From Pseudodesulfovibrio sediminis (GTDB taxonomy: Bacteria > Desulfobacterota > Desulfovibrionia > Desulfovibrionales > Desulfovibrionaceae), in assembly GCF_020886695.1 (NCBI RefSeq), contig NZ_AP024485.1:567001-631000 (forward strand): 64,000 nt of DNA, given 5' to 3'. The notes under the pieces were generated by a model. That model was not told the DNA's origin, did no database searches, and saw only the letters and a list, made by a program, of their open reading frames with translations. A program made the position numbers and the translations under genes. This document shows, in pieces, positions 9,098 through 19,610 of the stretch (within the stretch, counting starts at the first letter, position 1; each line of letters begins with the position of its first letter).

Positions 9098-10215
9098 TGA
9101 CCAAACCCGGTAACTTCACTGTTCATGCCACAGACGGCCAGGCTCGCCGAGCCACATTGAGCACAGCCCATGGCGATATTCAGACGCCCATTTTCATGCC
9201 TGTTGGCACCCAAGGGACAGTCAAAAGCCTGACCCCGCGTGATCTGGAAGAAATGGAAGCACAGATCATTCTGGGCAACACCTATCACCTCTACCTGCGT
9301 CCGGGAGATGAACTGGTCGCCCGACGCGGTGGTCTGCATAAATTTTCCAATTGGAATCGCCCCATCCTGACTGACAGCGGCGGCTTTCAAGTGTTCAGCC
9401 TGCAAGGCATTCGCAAACTGTCGGAAGAAGGTGTTGAATTCCGCTCATACATCGACGGCTCCAAGCATTTCTTCTCTCCTGAAAAAGCCATCGACATTCA
9501 GAAGAACCTCGGCTCGGATATCATGATGGTTCTGGACGAGTGCGTAGGCTACGGCAATGATCGCAAATACACTGAAAAATCACTGGAAATGACCACACGC
9601 TGGGCACAGCGCTGTCGCGACCATTACCCCAAAGGGTCGGGCCAGCAGCTCATGTTTGGTATTGTTCAAGGTGGATTTCACAAGGATCTTCGTGAAAAGA
9701 GTCTGGAACAACTCAGTGAAATCGACTTTGAAGGATTTGCCATCGGCGGCTTGTCTGTAGGGGAATCAACGGAAGAAATGTACGACATCCTTCATCACAT
9801 CACTCCCAAAATGCCGGAGAACAAACCTCGGTATCTCATGGGCGTGGGCACCCCGCTTGATCTGCTCGAAGGCGTCTCTGCCGGTGTGGATATGTTCGAC
9901 TGCGTCCTGCCGTCACGCAATGCTCGCAATGGCACCCTGTTCACTTCCATGGGCAAGATCAACATCAAACGAGCCGAGTTCGCCGAAGACGATTCTCCGC
10001 TCGACCCGAACTGTGGCTGCTATACCTGTCAGAACTTCAGCAAAGCCTATTTGCGTCATCTGTATCAGGCCAAGGAATTGCTTTCCTACAGGCTCAACAC
10101 CTACCACAACCTCTATTTCTATCTGGACCTGATGAAACAAATTCGGGCGGCAATTGAGGAGGGCACCTTTGAAGCGCTCAAGGCACGCTACGAAGCCGCA
10201 TATGCTGTAAAGTAA
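9097..10215 (+). CDS. tgt: tRNA-guanine transglycosylase
   Basis: Encodes 372 residues. [12 protein letters not shown] carries active-site residues; GLSVGES and a C-terminal zinc site (CGCYTC, with the distal His in NTYHNLY) are present. It exchanges guanine 34 for preQ1 in the queuosine pathway of tRNAs with GUN anticodons, which include the tRNA-Asn(GTT) encoded in this window. The start overlaps the nth stop by one base. Confidence 0.95.
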   Translation: MTKPGNFTVHATDGQARRATLSTAHGDIQTPIFMPVGTQGTVKSLTPRDLEEMEAQIILGNTYHLYLRPGDELVARRGGLHKFSNWNRPILTDSGGFQVFSLQGIRKLSEEGVEFRSYIDGSKHFFSPEKAIDIQKNLGSDIMMVLDECVGYGNDRKYTEKSLEMTTRWAQRCRDHYPKGSGQQLMFGIVQGGFHKDLREKSLEQLSEIDFEGFAIGGLSVGESTEEMYDILHHITPKMPENKPRYLMGVGTPLDLLEGVSAGVDMFDCVLPSRNARNGTLFTSMGKINIKRAEFAEDDSPLDPNCGCYTCQNFSKAYLRHLYQAKELLSYRLNTYHNLYFYLDLMKQIRAAIEEGTFEALKARYEAAYAVK

Positions 10216-10228
10216 ATAGGACTCTGAA

Positions 10229-11629
10229 TCAGGGGTGTGGCAGGCAGGTTCCCATGTCTTTATCTTCCGGGGCGATCTCAAGAACGCTGTCCGGGTAGGT
10301 TTGCGCACATTCCAAAAGAGTCAGGTTGGCCTCACTGCTCGCGGTACTCTTTCCCAGTTCTCCAAAAAGGACATCCAGAAAAGCGAACTTGCTGGCAAAC
10401 TCCTTGTATACCCGATGCTCGCCGTCCATGTTCACTACACGGACAACATCAAGGATACGAATATTATCCAGCGACCTGGCAGGAGCGAAGACTTCACATC
10501 CCTGTACATCAGCCAGAACAGTGTAGCCGGCTTTCTGCAACAGGGTAAACAGATCCGACACCAATGCGGTCGGCGCCATGAGGCCATCCGAAATCTCTTC
10601 CACGGAAGGAAGCGGCTTGCTTTCATAAAAGCGCTTGGCCAGCACTACCATCATCAAAACAGCCAGCTTCTGCCGCTCAAACGGCGTCGCCTGACCAAAG
10701 TATCGTTGCTTCACGAATGAATTGAGATTCTGCCAAGCATAACTGACCTGTGAACCAAGCAGGACTATGACCCAGCTGATATAGATCCAGATCAGCAGCA
10801 CCGGCAACTGTGCAAAGCTCCCGTAAATAGCATTATATTTGGCCGCACCGATCTGCCAGGTGATGTAGAGCCACTGAGCCATCTGCCACAAGATACCACC
10901 CACAGTGCCGCCAATCAGTGCCGCCCCCATATCCACCCTGGTATTGGGGATGAAGGCGTACATGAAGGCAAACGCAAACGCGATCAGAAAATACGGCGTA
11001 ACCTTGAGCACAAAGGCTTGCAGGAGACTGATGGTTTCCACGCTCAGGACACCGGCCACCATCTGCTGCTGTTGCAGGCTGATGTTAAAACTGGAAGCGA
11101 CGATGAGCACCATCGGGCAAATGAGGATGACCGGAAAAAAGTCAGCGACCTTACGCCATGCAGACCGCCCCCGGCGGATATTCCAGATGGTGTTGAACGC
11201 CTTTTCCGTGGTTCCTATGAGTGAAAAAACGGTAAACAGCAATGTGGCCACACCGACCCAGCCCAAGGCTTGAACGTTGGTGCGATCAATATACTCGATA
11301 ATCTTGTCAGCTACTTCCACCCTGCCGGTAGTCATTTTAAGAATGAGTGATCTGATAAATTCCGTATTCTGCAGGCCGAATCCTTTTGAAATGGAAAAGG
11401 CCACAGCCAGAAAAGGCACGATGGACAAAATGGTGGTAAATGTCAGGGCTGCCGCACGGATTATGGTCTGATCTTTTACAAATCCGAATCCTACCAGATA
11501 AAGAAGACGCCAAAAGCCACGCCAAATCCGAACATAGATGGGCGTGTCAGCTGTACTGCGGACCCATATCCCTTCCTTGAAGTGGTTCTTTACCCTTTTC
11601 GATGTCTGATCAAATTTGGCTGCGCACAT
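10229..11629 (-). CDS. YihY/BrkB-family inner-membrane protein
   Basis: Encodes 466 residues from the ATG at 11627-11629, which has GGAG just upstream; two earlier in-frame starts lack such a site. About six membrane helices occupy residues 40-300 with the family signature (FTTILSIVPFLAVAFSI and GGTVGGILWQMAQWLYI). A soluble C-terminal part of about 150 residues looks like a winged-helix-type domain (YESKPLPSVEEISDGLM). The family is often misnamed ribonuclease BN; function is unknown. Converges with tgt. Confidence 0.85.
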   Translation of the reverse strand: MCAAKFDQTSKRVKNHFKEGIWVRSTADTPIYVRIWRGFWRLLYLVGFGFVKDQTIIRAAALTFTTILSIVPFLAVAFSISKGFGLQNTEFIRSLILKMTTGRVEVADKIIEYIDRTNVQALGWVGVATLLFTVFSLIGTTEKAFNTIWNIRRGRSAWRKVADFFPVILICPMVLIVASSFNISLQQQQMVAGVLSVETISLLQAFVLKVTPYFLIAFAFAFMYAFIPNTRVDMGAALIGGTVGGILWQMAQWLYITWQIGAAKYNAIYGSFAQLPVLLIWIYISWVIVLLGSQVSYAWQNLNSFVKQRYFGQATPFERQKLAVLMMVVLAKRFYESKPLPSVEEISDGLMAPTALVSDLFTLLQKAGYTVLADVQGCEVFAPARSLDNIRILDVVRVVNMDGEHRVYKEFASKFAFLDVLFGELGKSTASSEANLTLLECAQTYPDSVLEIAPEDKDMGTCLPHP

Positions 11630-11722
11630 ATTCACTCCATTCATCAGAATTGCAAATACGACAACTGAAACAGGCTCTGTCAACCACGGCTTGTATCCGA
11701 CTCGTCAGCCAAGTTACCGCCG

Positions 11723-14700
11723 CTAGTGCAGGATAAGATCCCGAACAAACTCCAACGATTTTTCGGGAAGGCTGAGGATATTGAACACTGTGTCGTTGAC
11801 AATTTTTCCAGTCGGAATCTTGACCTGAGGGTCAGACAGCTTTCCAACCAGTTCAACAGTAACACTTGGCACCCCTACAAAATCATTCCTGATATCCATA
11901 TCAATGGTGTTTGCAGACAAACTGAAATTTCCTGTACCTGACGACTGCAGGACAGGAGGCGCTTCCACAGTAAATTCCTTGGCGGTGAAGACACCCTTTT
12001 CAACAAGGAATCGGGCCAAAGCCTTTTTGAATGCGGTTCTCGCTTTGGCTCGTCGCGCAACGGCTTGTTCGGCCGTCTCTTTTTTGCCTTTCACTGGTCG
12101 AGAATTATAGCCGGTAAATTTATACGACCCATCCACTATCCGAACGAACGCAGTCCCTCCCAGGTTCTCCAGAATGGCATCATCTGTGCCGCCCTGACTG
12201 GTCAGATCAAGCTCAACGTCTGTCTCACCCTTGATATACTCCCGGCTGGCAAGGTCCACCATCAGCAGTCCCGCATTCATGTTTGTGACTGTCAAAATAA
12301 GATGGGTTTTCAAGGACGTCGCTCCGACTTCACCTGTCCAATCCCCTTTCAACTTGCCATGATACGTGTCGCCGGTCACTTTTGAAATATGAATATTTCC
12401 CTTGTCTGCCCGAATAACTCCGTTCAACCCCAGTGTCTTGATGTCCGCAAGTTTGAATGACTGGAAGGTCGCGCGTCCGTTAATGTTCAGGAATCGCAGA
12501 AATGCCAGAGGAAGGTCCACCGGGTCAGCCTTTTTTTCCTTACCACTACGTATTTCTTCGACAGAGAGCTTGTCAGACGGCGGCAGATATCTATCCAAAT
12601 CAAATGCTCCTGCTGAAAGAGACACAGCCAAAGCAGGATCAAGAAAACCGGTGCCGACAATTTCGGCCTTGAATGGCATCCCATCCAGACTACCCTTGAA
12701 ATCTGTCAAGGCGAAACCATCTGTATCGACAACAAAATCAGTATCCATACTGACTTTTTTCAACGCCTCGCCATCATCGGTTCGGATGGAATAGTCCGTC
12801 AGCAAGTATACAATTCTTTTGGGGTTGGCCTGATCAAGGTTCAAATGCCCGTTCACCTTGAAATGACCGTCGAGCCCTGTCAGTTTTGCAGAGCCAGTGA
12901 CCGTGGTTTCCAGCACCCGAAGAGACGTATTCTCGAATTCCACAATCCCGACATCGGAATCGTATGCGGCAACACCCTTGGTCTCCACGCGCATTGCTTG
13001 CTTTGGAAGGGATGAAAGGGAAACATACCCGGAAAATGAAACATCATCTGCTTTGACTGAACCGGTTTTGACGCCCAGGGAGATATCCCCCTCTCCGTCA
13101 AAAGTAATCCCTTCAACTCCCTGGCCTCCGCGAGTCTTCACACTAACGGTGACACGCTTCTGCAAGGAAGTATCCGTACCCCCTTCTCCTGGCCGCATTT
13201 TCAAGCCCACGGATGCCTTATTATACCGCAGTTTGAATAGCTCTTCGTCATCCTCGTCAGATATTCGAGTCGCTCCCTGACCAAGAGAGAAAGCCACTGT
13301 GGCAGACAGGTCCTTGAGTATGTCCAGAACATGCCCCCCAGGTGGACAGGACACCTTGGACACACCGGCATCCACAGTAAGCGTACCAGCTCCACCGACT
13401 TGAATTCCCTTCTGCTTGAAAAATGGAAATCCCGCAGCTTGTGACTGTCCGTTAAGTTGTGCTGTCAGCGATATGACCGGAATATTTTTTGGGGCTGCCT
13501 CTATCGCCACATCCGCAGAGCCAGTAAAAGAAGAAAACCCTTTCCGCAAGGCAGATCCGGCCAAACGAACGGAGGCCCCACTGGTGTCGATCTTCAGACG
13601 AATATCCGAAATGAGTTCATCACCGGTCTTGAGACCACTCACACGTATCGCTCCCTTGCCTTTGAGTTGCGCAATCAAGGGAAGATTGAAGGTGTCCCAC
13701 TTGAGCGGTTCACCAGCGGATTCGGACTTTGGCGGGAGATACTGCTCCAAATCAAGCGTGTCTCCCTGCAGATCAAAAGAAAACATCGGATCTGAGTACC
13801 CGCTGAAACCAGCCTGACCACGAAGAGTAAAGTCATCCAAAGCCAGGACAAGATTCTTAAACTCAACACCCTGTTCAGAAATATGGAAAAAAGATGCTAC
13901 GGCCCCGCTTTTCAGGCCCTGTATACGATCAATTGAAAGTTCAGGAGCAAACTGAGCCAATATTTCAGCTGGAGAAAACGGATGTACGGTCAAATGCCCG
14001 GATACGTCCATTTTCTTGCTCAAATCACCACTTTTTAGATGCCCCTCTGCTCGAAGACCCAAGAGTTGAGCCTGAAAATTGTGCAGACTGACAGTCCCCT
14101 TTTCCCAATCCATATCTACAGATGTTGAGATCTCCCCGGTCTGAAGCGCCTTGGGAAGTGCATCAAACTGGAGAGAAGCGGAGACTGTGGCATCTTTGAG
14201 CTTAGGGGCATGCCCGTCTTCATCCAGGGTCACCACCCCTTTCAACTTCAAATCGGATTTGATGCCCTGATCCGCCCAGGCAAATGCACTGAAAAGGATA
14301 AAGGGAATATCTTGACCGGATTCGATTTCGCCTGTTTTGACTGAAATCCCGCTGAGTCTGTACTCTTCCTCGGTCGGCAGATCCTTGAAGTTGATTTCAG
14401 CGTCGTTTACTTCCACAGCGTGAACATAAAATGTCCAATCATCCAAAATGGCTGAGGCAGAAGAATTCGGATTTGTCTCTGATTCCTGTATCATTGACTG
14501 CCAATTGAAATGTCCTTCGCCGCTATGAATCAGTGTGAATTCCAAACCATCAACGACAATGGATTCGACTTCGACCATGTTGGAAGCCAGGGGGAGCAGA
14601 GAAATATCAATACTCACCCTCTTAAGGGTGGCGAAGACCTCATCGCCGTAGTCAGGGTCTTCAGAGATACTCAACTCACTGACTTCAAGAGCGAAATCCG

Positions 14701-14890
14701 GCCAAAGAGCAATATCAATATCGCCGTTCAGGATGACATGACGACCGCTCGTCTTTTCCAGAATATCCGTAAACTCGTTACGAAAATCATCGGTATCTAT
14801 GTAAAAGGAAACGGCAAACAGGACCGCACCAATCACGAGCACGCCAAAGGCGAGCAACTCAATGAAGATAGTGCAGACTCGTTTGAACAT
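11723..14890 (-). CDS. AsmA-family outer-membrane/periplasmic protein
   Basis: Encodes 1055 residues. One N-terminal membrane anchor (about 7-30) is followed by the AsmA N-terminal motif SGRHVILNGDIDIALWPDFAL near residues 48-70, a long beta-rich repeat region, and an AsmA-like C-terminal region (TSLKTHLILTVTNMNAG and later). AsmA-like proteins are built as long hydrophobic grooves and are linked to lipid transport between membranes. It starts four bases from the DUF89 gene, and they are probably cotranscribed. Confidence 0.85.
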   Translation of the reverse strand: MFKRVCTIFIELLAFGVLVIGAVLFAVSFYIDTDDFRNEFTDILEKTSGRHVILNGDIDIALWPDFALEVSELSISEDPDYGDEVFATLKRVSIDISLLPLASNMVEVESIVVDGLEFTLIHSGEGHFNWQSMIQESETNPNSSASAILDDWTFYVHAVEVNDAEINFKDLPTEEEYRLSGISVKTGEIESGQDIPFILFSAFAWADQGIKSDLKLKGVVTLDEDGHAPKLKDATVSASLQFDALPKALQTGEISTSVDMDWEKGTVSLHNFQAQLLGLRAEGHLKSGDLSKKMDVSGHLTVHPFSPAEILAQFAPELSIDRIQGLKSGAVASFFHISEQGVEFKNLVLALDDFTLRGQAGFSGYSDPMFSFDLQGDTLDLEQYLPPKSESAGEPLKWDTFNLPLIAQLKGKGAIRVSGLKTGDELISDIRLKIDTSGASVRLAGSALRKGFSSFTGSADVAIEAAPKNIPVISLTAQLNGQSQAAGFPFFKQKGIQVGGAGTLTVDAGVSKVSCPPGGHVLDILKDLSATVAFSLGQGATRISDEDDEELFKLRYNKASVGLKMRPGEGGTDTSLQKRVTVSVKTRGGQGVEGITFDGEGDISLGVKTGSVKADDVSFSGYVSLSSLPKQAMRVETKGVAAYDSDVGIVEFENTSLRVLETTVTGSAKLTGLDGHFKVNGHLNLDQANPKRIVYLLTDYSIRTDDGEALKKVSMDTDFVVDTDGFALTDFKGSLDGMPFKAEIVGTGFLDPALAVSLSAGAFDLDRYLPPSDKLSVEEIRSGKEKKADPVDLPLAFLRFLNINGRATFQSFKLADIKTLGLNGVIRADKGNIHISKVTGDTYHGKLKGDWTGEVGATSLKTHLILTVTNMNAGLLMVDLASREYIKGETDVELDLTSQGGTDDAILENLGGTAFVRIVDGSYKFTGYNSRPVKGKKETAEQAVARRAKARTAFKKALARFLVEKGVFTAKEFTVEAPPVLQSSGTGNFSLSANTIDMDIRNDFVGVPSVTVELVGKLSDPQVKIPTGKIVNDTVFNILSLPEKSLEFVRDLILH

Positions 14891-14893
14891 GAC

Positions 14894-15775
14894 TTAGTCT
14901 CTATGGGATGACGTTAAAGTGCGACAGAAGGCACTCTCTCCCAGAGTCAGGCCTGTTTCACGGGCCACCCTGGGGCATTTGACCTTGAATGCGCAAAAGA
15001 TGCCGGGAAACCGATTATACAACGCTTCGAAGTTACCCTGGCCCTTACTGACTATGACATCAGCTGCATGCATTCTCTCCACAAAGGCAGGCTCACAACG
15101 CTCAAGAATAGTTCCCGGCGTGTCCACGCCACTTTCCACTACATGGCACAACTCAGTCATGCCGACGCTGATTGCATCAGCCATGGTCGCGTCATTGATG
15201 ACAGGCTTGGACCGAACAGTATACGTCACTTCACAGCCGCGACGCTGAAATTCATCGACCAACAACTTGTCCAATACGATTTCTCCCGTATTATCTCCCA
15301 GGATAAGGACTTGGGCTCCTGGTTGAGCCAACGCTTTCAACTCTTCAAGTATTGTTGGAGGAACAGTGTCAGCAACATTGGCAATTTCCTCATCCAGATC
15401 AAACTCGATATCAACACCACGATCAATGAAATTACCGATTATCGCCAACTCAAGCGCCAGGGCCAAGGCGTCACCATTTTCAGAACGTACCTTTGCCAGG
15501 CGTTCTTCAAGCACGGGAAACAGTGCCTGCACCTGGGTGTTGGCTTCGTGCTTATCCAGGGCATAGAGATCACCACAGTTGGTTTTGGAGCGAATAAGAT
15601 CAGCGAGATGCCTGGCAATGGCAGGCGGAGGTTGAGTCAGATCCAATGTGGAGAGCATGCCGCCCCACGTAGTGACTATCTCAAGTTGGAGGGCATAATC
15701 ATCAGGACAGGCGAGTTGAGATTCCTTGACAGCCATGTTCATGAAGCATGGCATACATTCGAGTGCGGTATCCAT
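14894..15775 (-). CDS. DUF89/ARMT1-like metal-dependent phosphatase family protein
   Basis: Encodes 293 residues from the ATG at 15773-15775 (AGGTGG upstream). The N-terminus ALECMPCFMN, the central LGDNTGEIVLDKLLVDEF and the later VVSKGQGNFE block match the DUF89 fold, a metal-dependent damage-control phosphatase family. It is a bacterial member with a CxxC near the N-terminus. Substrate unknown. Lies directly upstream of the asmA-like gene. Confidence 0.78.
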   Translation of the reverse strand: MDTALECMPCFMNMAVKESQLACPDDYALQLEIVTTWGGMLSTLDLTQPPPAIARHLADLIRSKTNCGDLYALDKHEANTQVQALFPVLEERLAKVRSENGDALALALELAIIGNFIDRGVDIEFDLDEEIANVADTVPPTILEELKALAQPGAQVLILGDNTGEIVLDKLLVDEFQRRGCEVTYTVRSKPVINDATMADAISVGMTELCHVVESGVDTPGTILERCEPAFVERMHAADVIVSKGQGNFEALYNRFPGIFCAFKVKCPRVARETGLTLGESAFCRTLTSSHRD

Positions 15776-15915
15776 GTAACCACCTAAATTGTAGCAATAT
15801 AGTAAATAATTCTTTGACTTCCTTACACAAGAAAGCCCAAGAAGATGTATATATGCATCGCACAAGACCCCACCCATTGCAAGGAAGGTTCTCTCATTGT
15901 TCTATAAGTTTTTCT

Positions 15916-16752
15916 TTAAGAATTCTGAAATGAATCTGAGGTCAAGCCGACAATGGTTATACCGGCTTTATCTGCGCACTCTATTGCGGCCTCTCGATCA
16001 AAAAAAAGGGATTTTCCAGCTTCTACACCAAGGCAGACAGCCTTGCCTTCAACCATGGTTCTTATGGTATCGAGACCGAGGCTGGGAAGGTCAACTTCTT
16101 CCTGCTGTCCAGGCTTGAAGACCTTGACGACCACACACCCTTTTCCGCCGAATTCACATCCGCGTCGGATAGCCATGTCCGTACCTTCAAGCGCTTCCAC
16201 CGCGGCCACTATACCCTCGCGGATGACGATGCACTGACCGACGTCCATTCGCCCCAATTCTTTGGCGATCTGCCAGGAAAGACGAAGATCATCCCACTCT
16301 CTCTCATCAGGCTTGCGTTTAGTGAGCACGCCTTCAGGAGTCAACAACTCAGGCAGAAAGACATGAGCGTGCACAACAGGCATACCTTCATGCTCGAATT
16401 CTCTGGCCAACAGTCCCAACAGCGCTGTATCGCCCTTGTTCTTTTTCCCCACGAACAATTTAATGGCCCGCATATCTAGATGCCGAATATCCATGACCTT
16501 GGGCTTTTCAATAGTACCCGCCATGATGATCTGCTCGACGCCGTTTGACTTGAGATAGGAAATGAGCTTGTTTAATTTACCAAGCTTCATCTCCAGCCAA
16601 ACATCAGCCAAAGAAGCGACATCCATATTGGAATGGCCAGTAAAGCCAACCGCCACCAAACGATGTCCTTTGGCTTTCACTCCCTGTGCGACGAGCATGG
16701 GAAACTGTTTGCCTCCGGCAATCAAGCCGATGGTCATTTTTTTATCTGTCAT
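15916..16752 (-). CDS. lpxI: UDP-2,3-diacylglucosamine pyrophosphatase LpxI
   Basis: Encodes 278 residues. The N-terminal GLIAGGKQFPMLVAQGVKAK and the C-terminal DLPSLGLDTIRTMVEGKAVC are typical of LpxI (DUF1009), the non-homologous replacement of LpxH. It cleaves UDP-diacylglucosamine to lipid X in lipid A synthesis. Its position ten bases after lpxA supports the call. Last gene of the envelope operon. Confidence 0.92.
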   Translation of the reverse strand: MTDKKMTIGLIAGGKQFPMLVAQGVKAKGHRLVAVGFTGHSNMDVASLADVWLEMKLGKLNKLISYLKSNGVEQIIMAGTIEKPKVMDIRHLDMRAIKLFVGKKNKGDTALLGLLAREFEHEGMPVVHAHVFLPELLTPEGVLTKRKPDEREWDDLRLSWQIAKELGRMDVGQCIVIREGIVAAVEALEGTDMAIRRGCEFGGKGCVVVKVFKPGQQEEVDLPSLGLDTIRTMVEGKAVCLGVEAGKSLFFDREAAIECADKAGITIVGLTSDSFQNS

Positions 16753-16761
16753 TATAACCGA

Positions 16762-17562
16762 TTAATTTTTATTAAACTTATGATCTGGAGTAACGCCGTT
16801 TTTACTCTCACGAATAAAGGCAACAAGCCGTTCGACATGCTCGTTATCGGGAATCTCCCTTTCGACCTGAGCAAGACTTTCTTCTTTGGTCAGACCGGAA
16901 CGGAAAATAATCTTGTAGGCCTTTTTCAACCCCTTGCAGGAGTCCGAATCAAACCCATTCCGTCGCAGGCCGATGAGATTGGGGCCGAACAACTTGCCAC
17001 GCACGCCATGCGCCAGCATAAATGGAGGTACGTCCAGCTTGTATCCGCTAGCGCCACCAAGAAAGGTGTACTCGCCGATGCGGATGAACTGCTGTACTGC
17101 GGACAACCCACTGATGATAACATTACGACCGACAACCACATGCCCTGCCAATTGTACGGCATTGGCCAGAATGACATTATCACCGACAATGCAATCGTGA
17201 GCAATGTGTGCGTAAGCCATGAACATGCAATTGGAGCCGATCGTGGTGACTTCTTCGCCCTGAACCGTCCCACGATGTATGGTGACACATTCACGAATAA
17301 TATTATTATCACCTATGCGGGTGAACGTTTTTTCACCTTTATACGCGCTATGTTGCGGCTCTCCACCGATGACGGCATGCGGGTGAATGTGGTTGCCTGC
17401 ACCAAGCTCGGTGTTCGCCTGAATGACCGAATGAGACTCCAGAAACGTTCCATCACCAATTTTGACATCTGCGCCTACGACAGCAAAAGGCCCAATGCGT
17501 ACATCGACACCTAGTTCAGCAGTCGGATCAATGACAGCGGTTGCATGAATTTCTGAGGCCAT
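16762..17562 (-). CDS. lpxA: UDP-N-acetylglucosamine acyltransferase LpxA
   Basis: Encodes 266 residues forming a left-handed beta-helix from hexapeptide repeats (residues about 5-185). The catalytic histidine lies in the AYAHIAHDCIVGD region, and the C-terminal helical cap starts with IGLRRNGFD. It catalyses the first acylation step of lipid A synthesis. The start overlaps the fabZ stop (TAATG). Confidence 0.95.
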   Translation of the reverse strand: MASEIHATAVIDPTAELGVDVRIGPFAVVGADVKIGDGTFLESHSVIQANTELGAGNHIHPHAVIGGEPQHSAYKGEKTFTRIGDNNIIRECVTIHRGTVQGEEVTTIGSNCMFMAYAHIAHDCIVGDNVILANAVQLAGHVVVGRNVIISGLSAVQQFIRIGEYTFLGGASGYKLDVPPFMLAHGVRGKLFGPNLIGLRRNGFDSDSCKGLKKAYKIIFRSGLTKEESLAQVEREIPDNEHVERLVAFIRESKNGVTPDHKFNKN

Positions 17563-18023
17563 TACATATCCCCTTTATTTGCGACAGCTGCCGAAAACTC
17601 GCCCTGGCAAACGACTTTGCCATCGACTTCAGCAACTCCACGCATCTTCCATATATTCATTTTTTGTCTTTCAAAAAATACATTGAGAACGAGTTGATCT
17701 CCCGGCACAACAGGTCTGCGGAACTTGACCTTGTTGATACCTGCAAACAGAAAAACCTTGTCACCCAGTTCTTCTTCAACAGAACTCATGACAAAAATTC
17801 CACCGGTCTGAGCCAGTGCTTCCAACTGCAAGACACCTGGCATGACAGGCAAGCCAGGAAAATGTCCCTGAAAATAGTCCTCATTCATTGTCACATTCTT
17901 AATCGCCTTCAAGCGAACTCCAGGCTCGAATTCAACGACCCTGTCCACAAGAAGGAAAGGATAACGATGGGGCAGCAGCTCCATAATCTTCCGTATATCG
18001 AGAAAAAACTCGTTACTCATCAT
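17562..18023 (-). CDS. fabZ: 3-hydroxyacyl-ACP dehydratase FabZ
   Basis: Encodes 153 residues. [13 protein letters not shown] and [19 protein letters not shown] contain the hot-dog-fold active-site His and Glu. It dehydrates 3-hydroxyacyl-ACP, which is also the acyl donor pool for LpxA and LpxD. It overlaps lpxD by 11 bp and lpxA by one base, indicating tight coupling. Confidence 0.95.
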   Translation of the reverse strand: MMSNEFFLDIRKIMELLPHRYPFLLVDRVVEFEPGVRLKAIKNVTMNEDYFQGHFPGLPVMPGVLQLEALAQTGGIFVMSSVEEELGDKVFLFAGINKVKFRRPVVPGDQLVLNVFFERQKMNIWKMRGVAEVDGKVVCQGEFSAAVANKGDM

Positions 18024-19059
18024 CTTCTCCAGAAGCGGCTTCAGCTTTTACTGCAGCAAGTTCTTTTTCTAATTTCTTCACGCGCTTGAACAGATCAGGC
18101 AGCTTGGGCAGACACACGCCAGCAGCACGCATGTACTGTTTGGCAGGCATGGCAGGAGCACCCAACAGCGTGACACCAGGGGCAACATCACCGGAAACGC
18201 CACTCTTGGCCCCAATGATGGCGCCATCGCCGATTTTGATGTTGTCCGGCACACCGACCTGTCCGGCAAGCACAACTCCATTGCCGATAACCGTGCTTCC
18301 GCCGATCCCGGTCTGCCCGATCACCAGACAGTGCTCACCGATTTCAACGTTGTGCCCTACCTGAACAAGATTATCGATCTTGGTACCCTGTTTGATAGAC
18401 GTCGTATCCAATGCAGCACGGTCAATGGTCGTATTGGAGCCAATTTCGACATTGTCAGCTATCTGGACCGTACCGATCTGCGGAATCTTCCGGTGACCGA
18501 CAGGTGTCTGTGCATATCCATATCCATCGCCGCCCAAGACCGCTCCGGGATGAACAATGACGTTGTTGCCGATAGACAGGCCACCCATAACCACGGCATT
18601 GGGATACACGATACACTGAGTGCCAATGGTTGTGCCTTCTCCGATATAGGCTCCTGCAAAAATGGTGGTGCCTGCACCGATAACGGCCTCGGCTCCAACA
18701 AAAGCAAAAGGATACACCGTAACGGTTTCGTCCAGTTGTGCATCAGGGTGAATATAGGCCAACTCACTGACACCACTCAGACATCCCTGCGGCTTGGCAA
18801 ACAGGTCCACGACCTTGGCAAGGTCCATATAGACGTTGTCGCTGACAAGAGCATTCGGGACCTTATCGGCATAAGGGCCGGATGTGAGAACACATCCGGC
18901 CTTTGTCTTTTCCATTTGAGACAGATATTTCGGATTGACCAAAAACGACAACTCGTCCGGGCAAGCCTTGTCCAGGGTGTTGACCCCGGCAATATCAATA
19001 TCCGCTCCAGTATAATCGAGTCCTAGCTCCCTGGCCAGGGCGGACAGCTTCATGCTCAT
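18013..19059 (-). CDS. lpxD: UDP-3-O-acylglucosamine N-acyltransferase LpxD
   Basis: Encodes 348 residues: an N-terminal uridine-binding domain ([11 protein letters not shown] onward), a long hexapeptide-repeat helix (about 105-320) with the catalytic-His region around [12 protein letters not shown], and a C-terminal coiled segment. It adds the second acyl chain in lipid A synthesis. A second ATG two codons later (19053) is an equally good start. Confidence 0.94.
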   Translation of the reverse strand: MSMKLSALARELGLDYTGADIDIAGVNTLDKACPDELSFLVNPKYLSQMEKTKAGCVLTSGPYADKVPNALVSDNVYMDLAKVVDLFAKPQGCLSGVSELAYIHPDAQLDETVTVYPFAFVGAEAVIGAGTTIFAGAYIGEGTTIGTQCIVYPNAVVMGGLSIGNNVIVHPGAVLGGDGYGYAQTPVGHRKIPQIGTVQIADNVEIGSNTTIDRAALDTTSIKQGTKIDNLVQVGHNVEIGEHCLVIGQTGIGGSTVIGNGVVLAGQVGVPDNIKIGDGAIIGAKSGVSGDVAPGVTLLGAPAMPAKQYMRAAGVCLPKLPDLFKRVKKLEKELAAVKAEAASGEDDE

Positions 19060-19063
19060 GTGG

Positions 19064-19576
19064 CTACTTACCGGCCTTTTTCATTTTGTCGAGTTCTGCA
19101 ATGATAGCATCAGTAACATCAACACCATCAGCAATATATGTCAAAGCGGGGCTCTTGGCGTAGATGATGGTGTAGCCGTTCTTTTCGCCATAGGCCAAAA
19201 CTGCGTCTTGCACCTTCTGCAGGAAAGCCGGAGCCAACTTACGGTATTCAAACTGTACTTTCTGATTGAGGAACTTGCTGTTCGTATTCAGAGAGCGTTC
19301 ACGATCATTCACTTCGACGGTTTTGTCAGCAACCAATTCCTTGTCGATTGCTCCCGCACGCAACTGCTTCTTCAGTTGATTGATGGCAGCGCCCTCTTTG
19401 GCCAACTCTTTCCGGCTCGCACCAAATTTGGCTTCAAGCTTGTCGTGAATTTCTTTTCCATAAAGAGAATCTTCACCAATTCTTTGGGTATCAATAACTC
19501 CAATCTTGGTCTCGGCAAAAGCGCTGACCTGGAAAAGAAGCACAAAACAGACTGCTAACAGAATAACTTTTTTCAT
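19064..19576 (-). CDS. skp: Periplasmic chaperone Skp/OmpH family
   Basis: Encodes 170 residues. A signal peptide (about 1-21, ending AFA) is followed by [10 protein letters not shown], the conserved Skp start, then a long charged coiled coil (about 45-120) forming the tentacle. Skp shields unfolded outer-membrane proteins on their way to BamA. Its place between bamA and lpxD is the classic order. Confidence 0.92.
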   Translation of the reverse strand: MKKVILLAVCFVLLFQVSAFAETKIGVIDTQRIGEDSLYGKEIHDKLEAKFGASRKELAKEGAAINQLKKQLRAGAIDKELVADKTVEVNDRERSLNTNSKFLNQKVQFEYRKLAPAFLQKVQDAVLAYGEKNGYTIIYAKSPALTYIADGVDVTDAIIAELDKMKKAGK

Positions 19577-19610
19577 CAGTATATCTCCTAAAGGTAATTA
19601 AGAACAAATA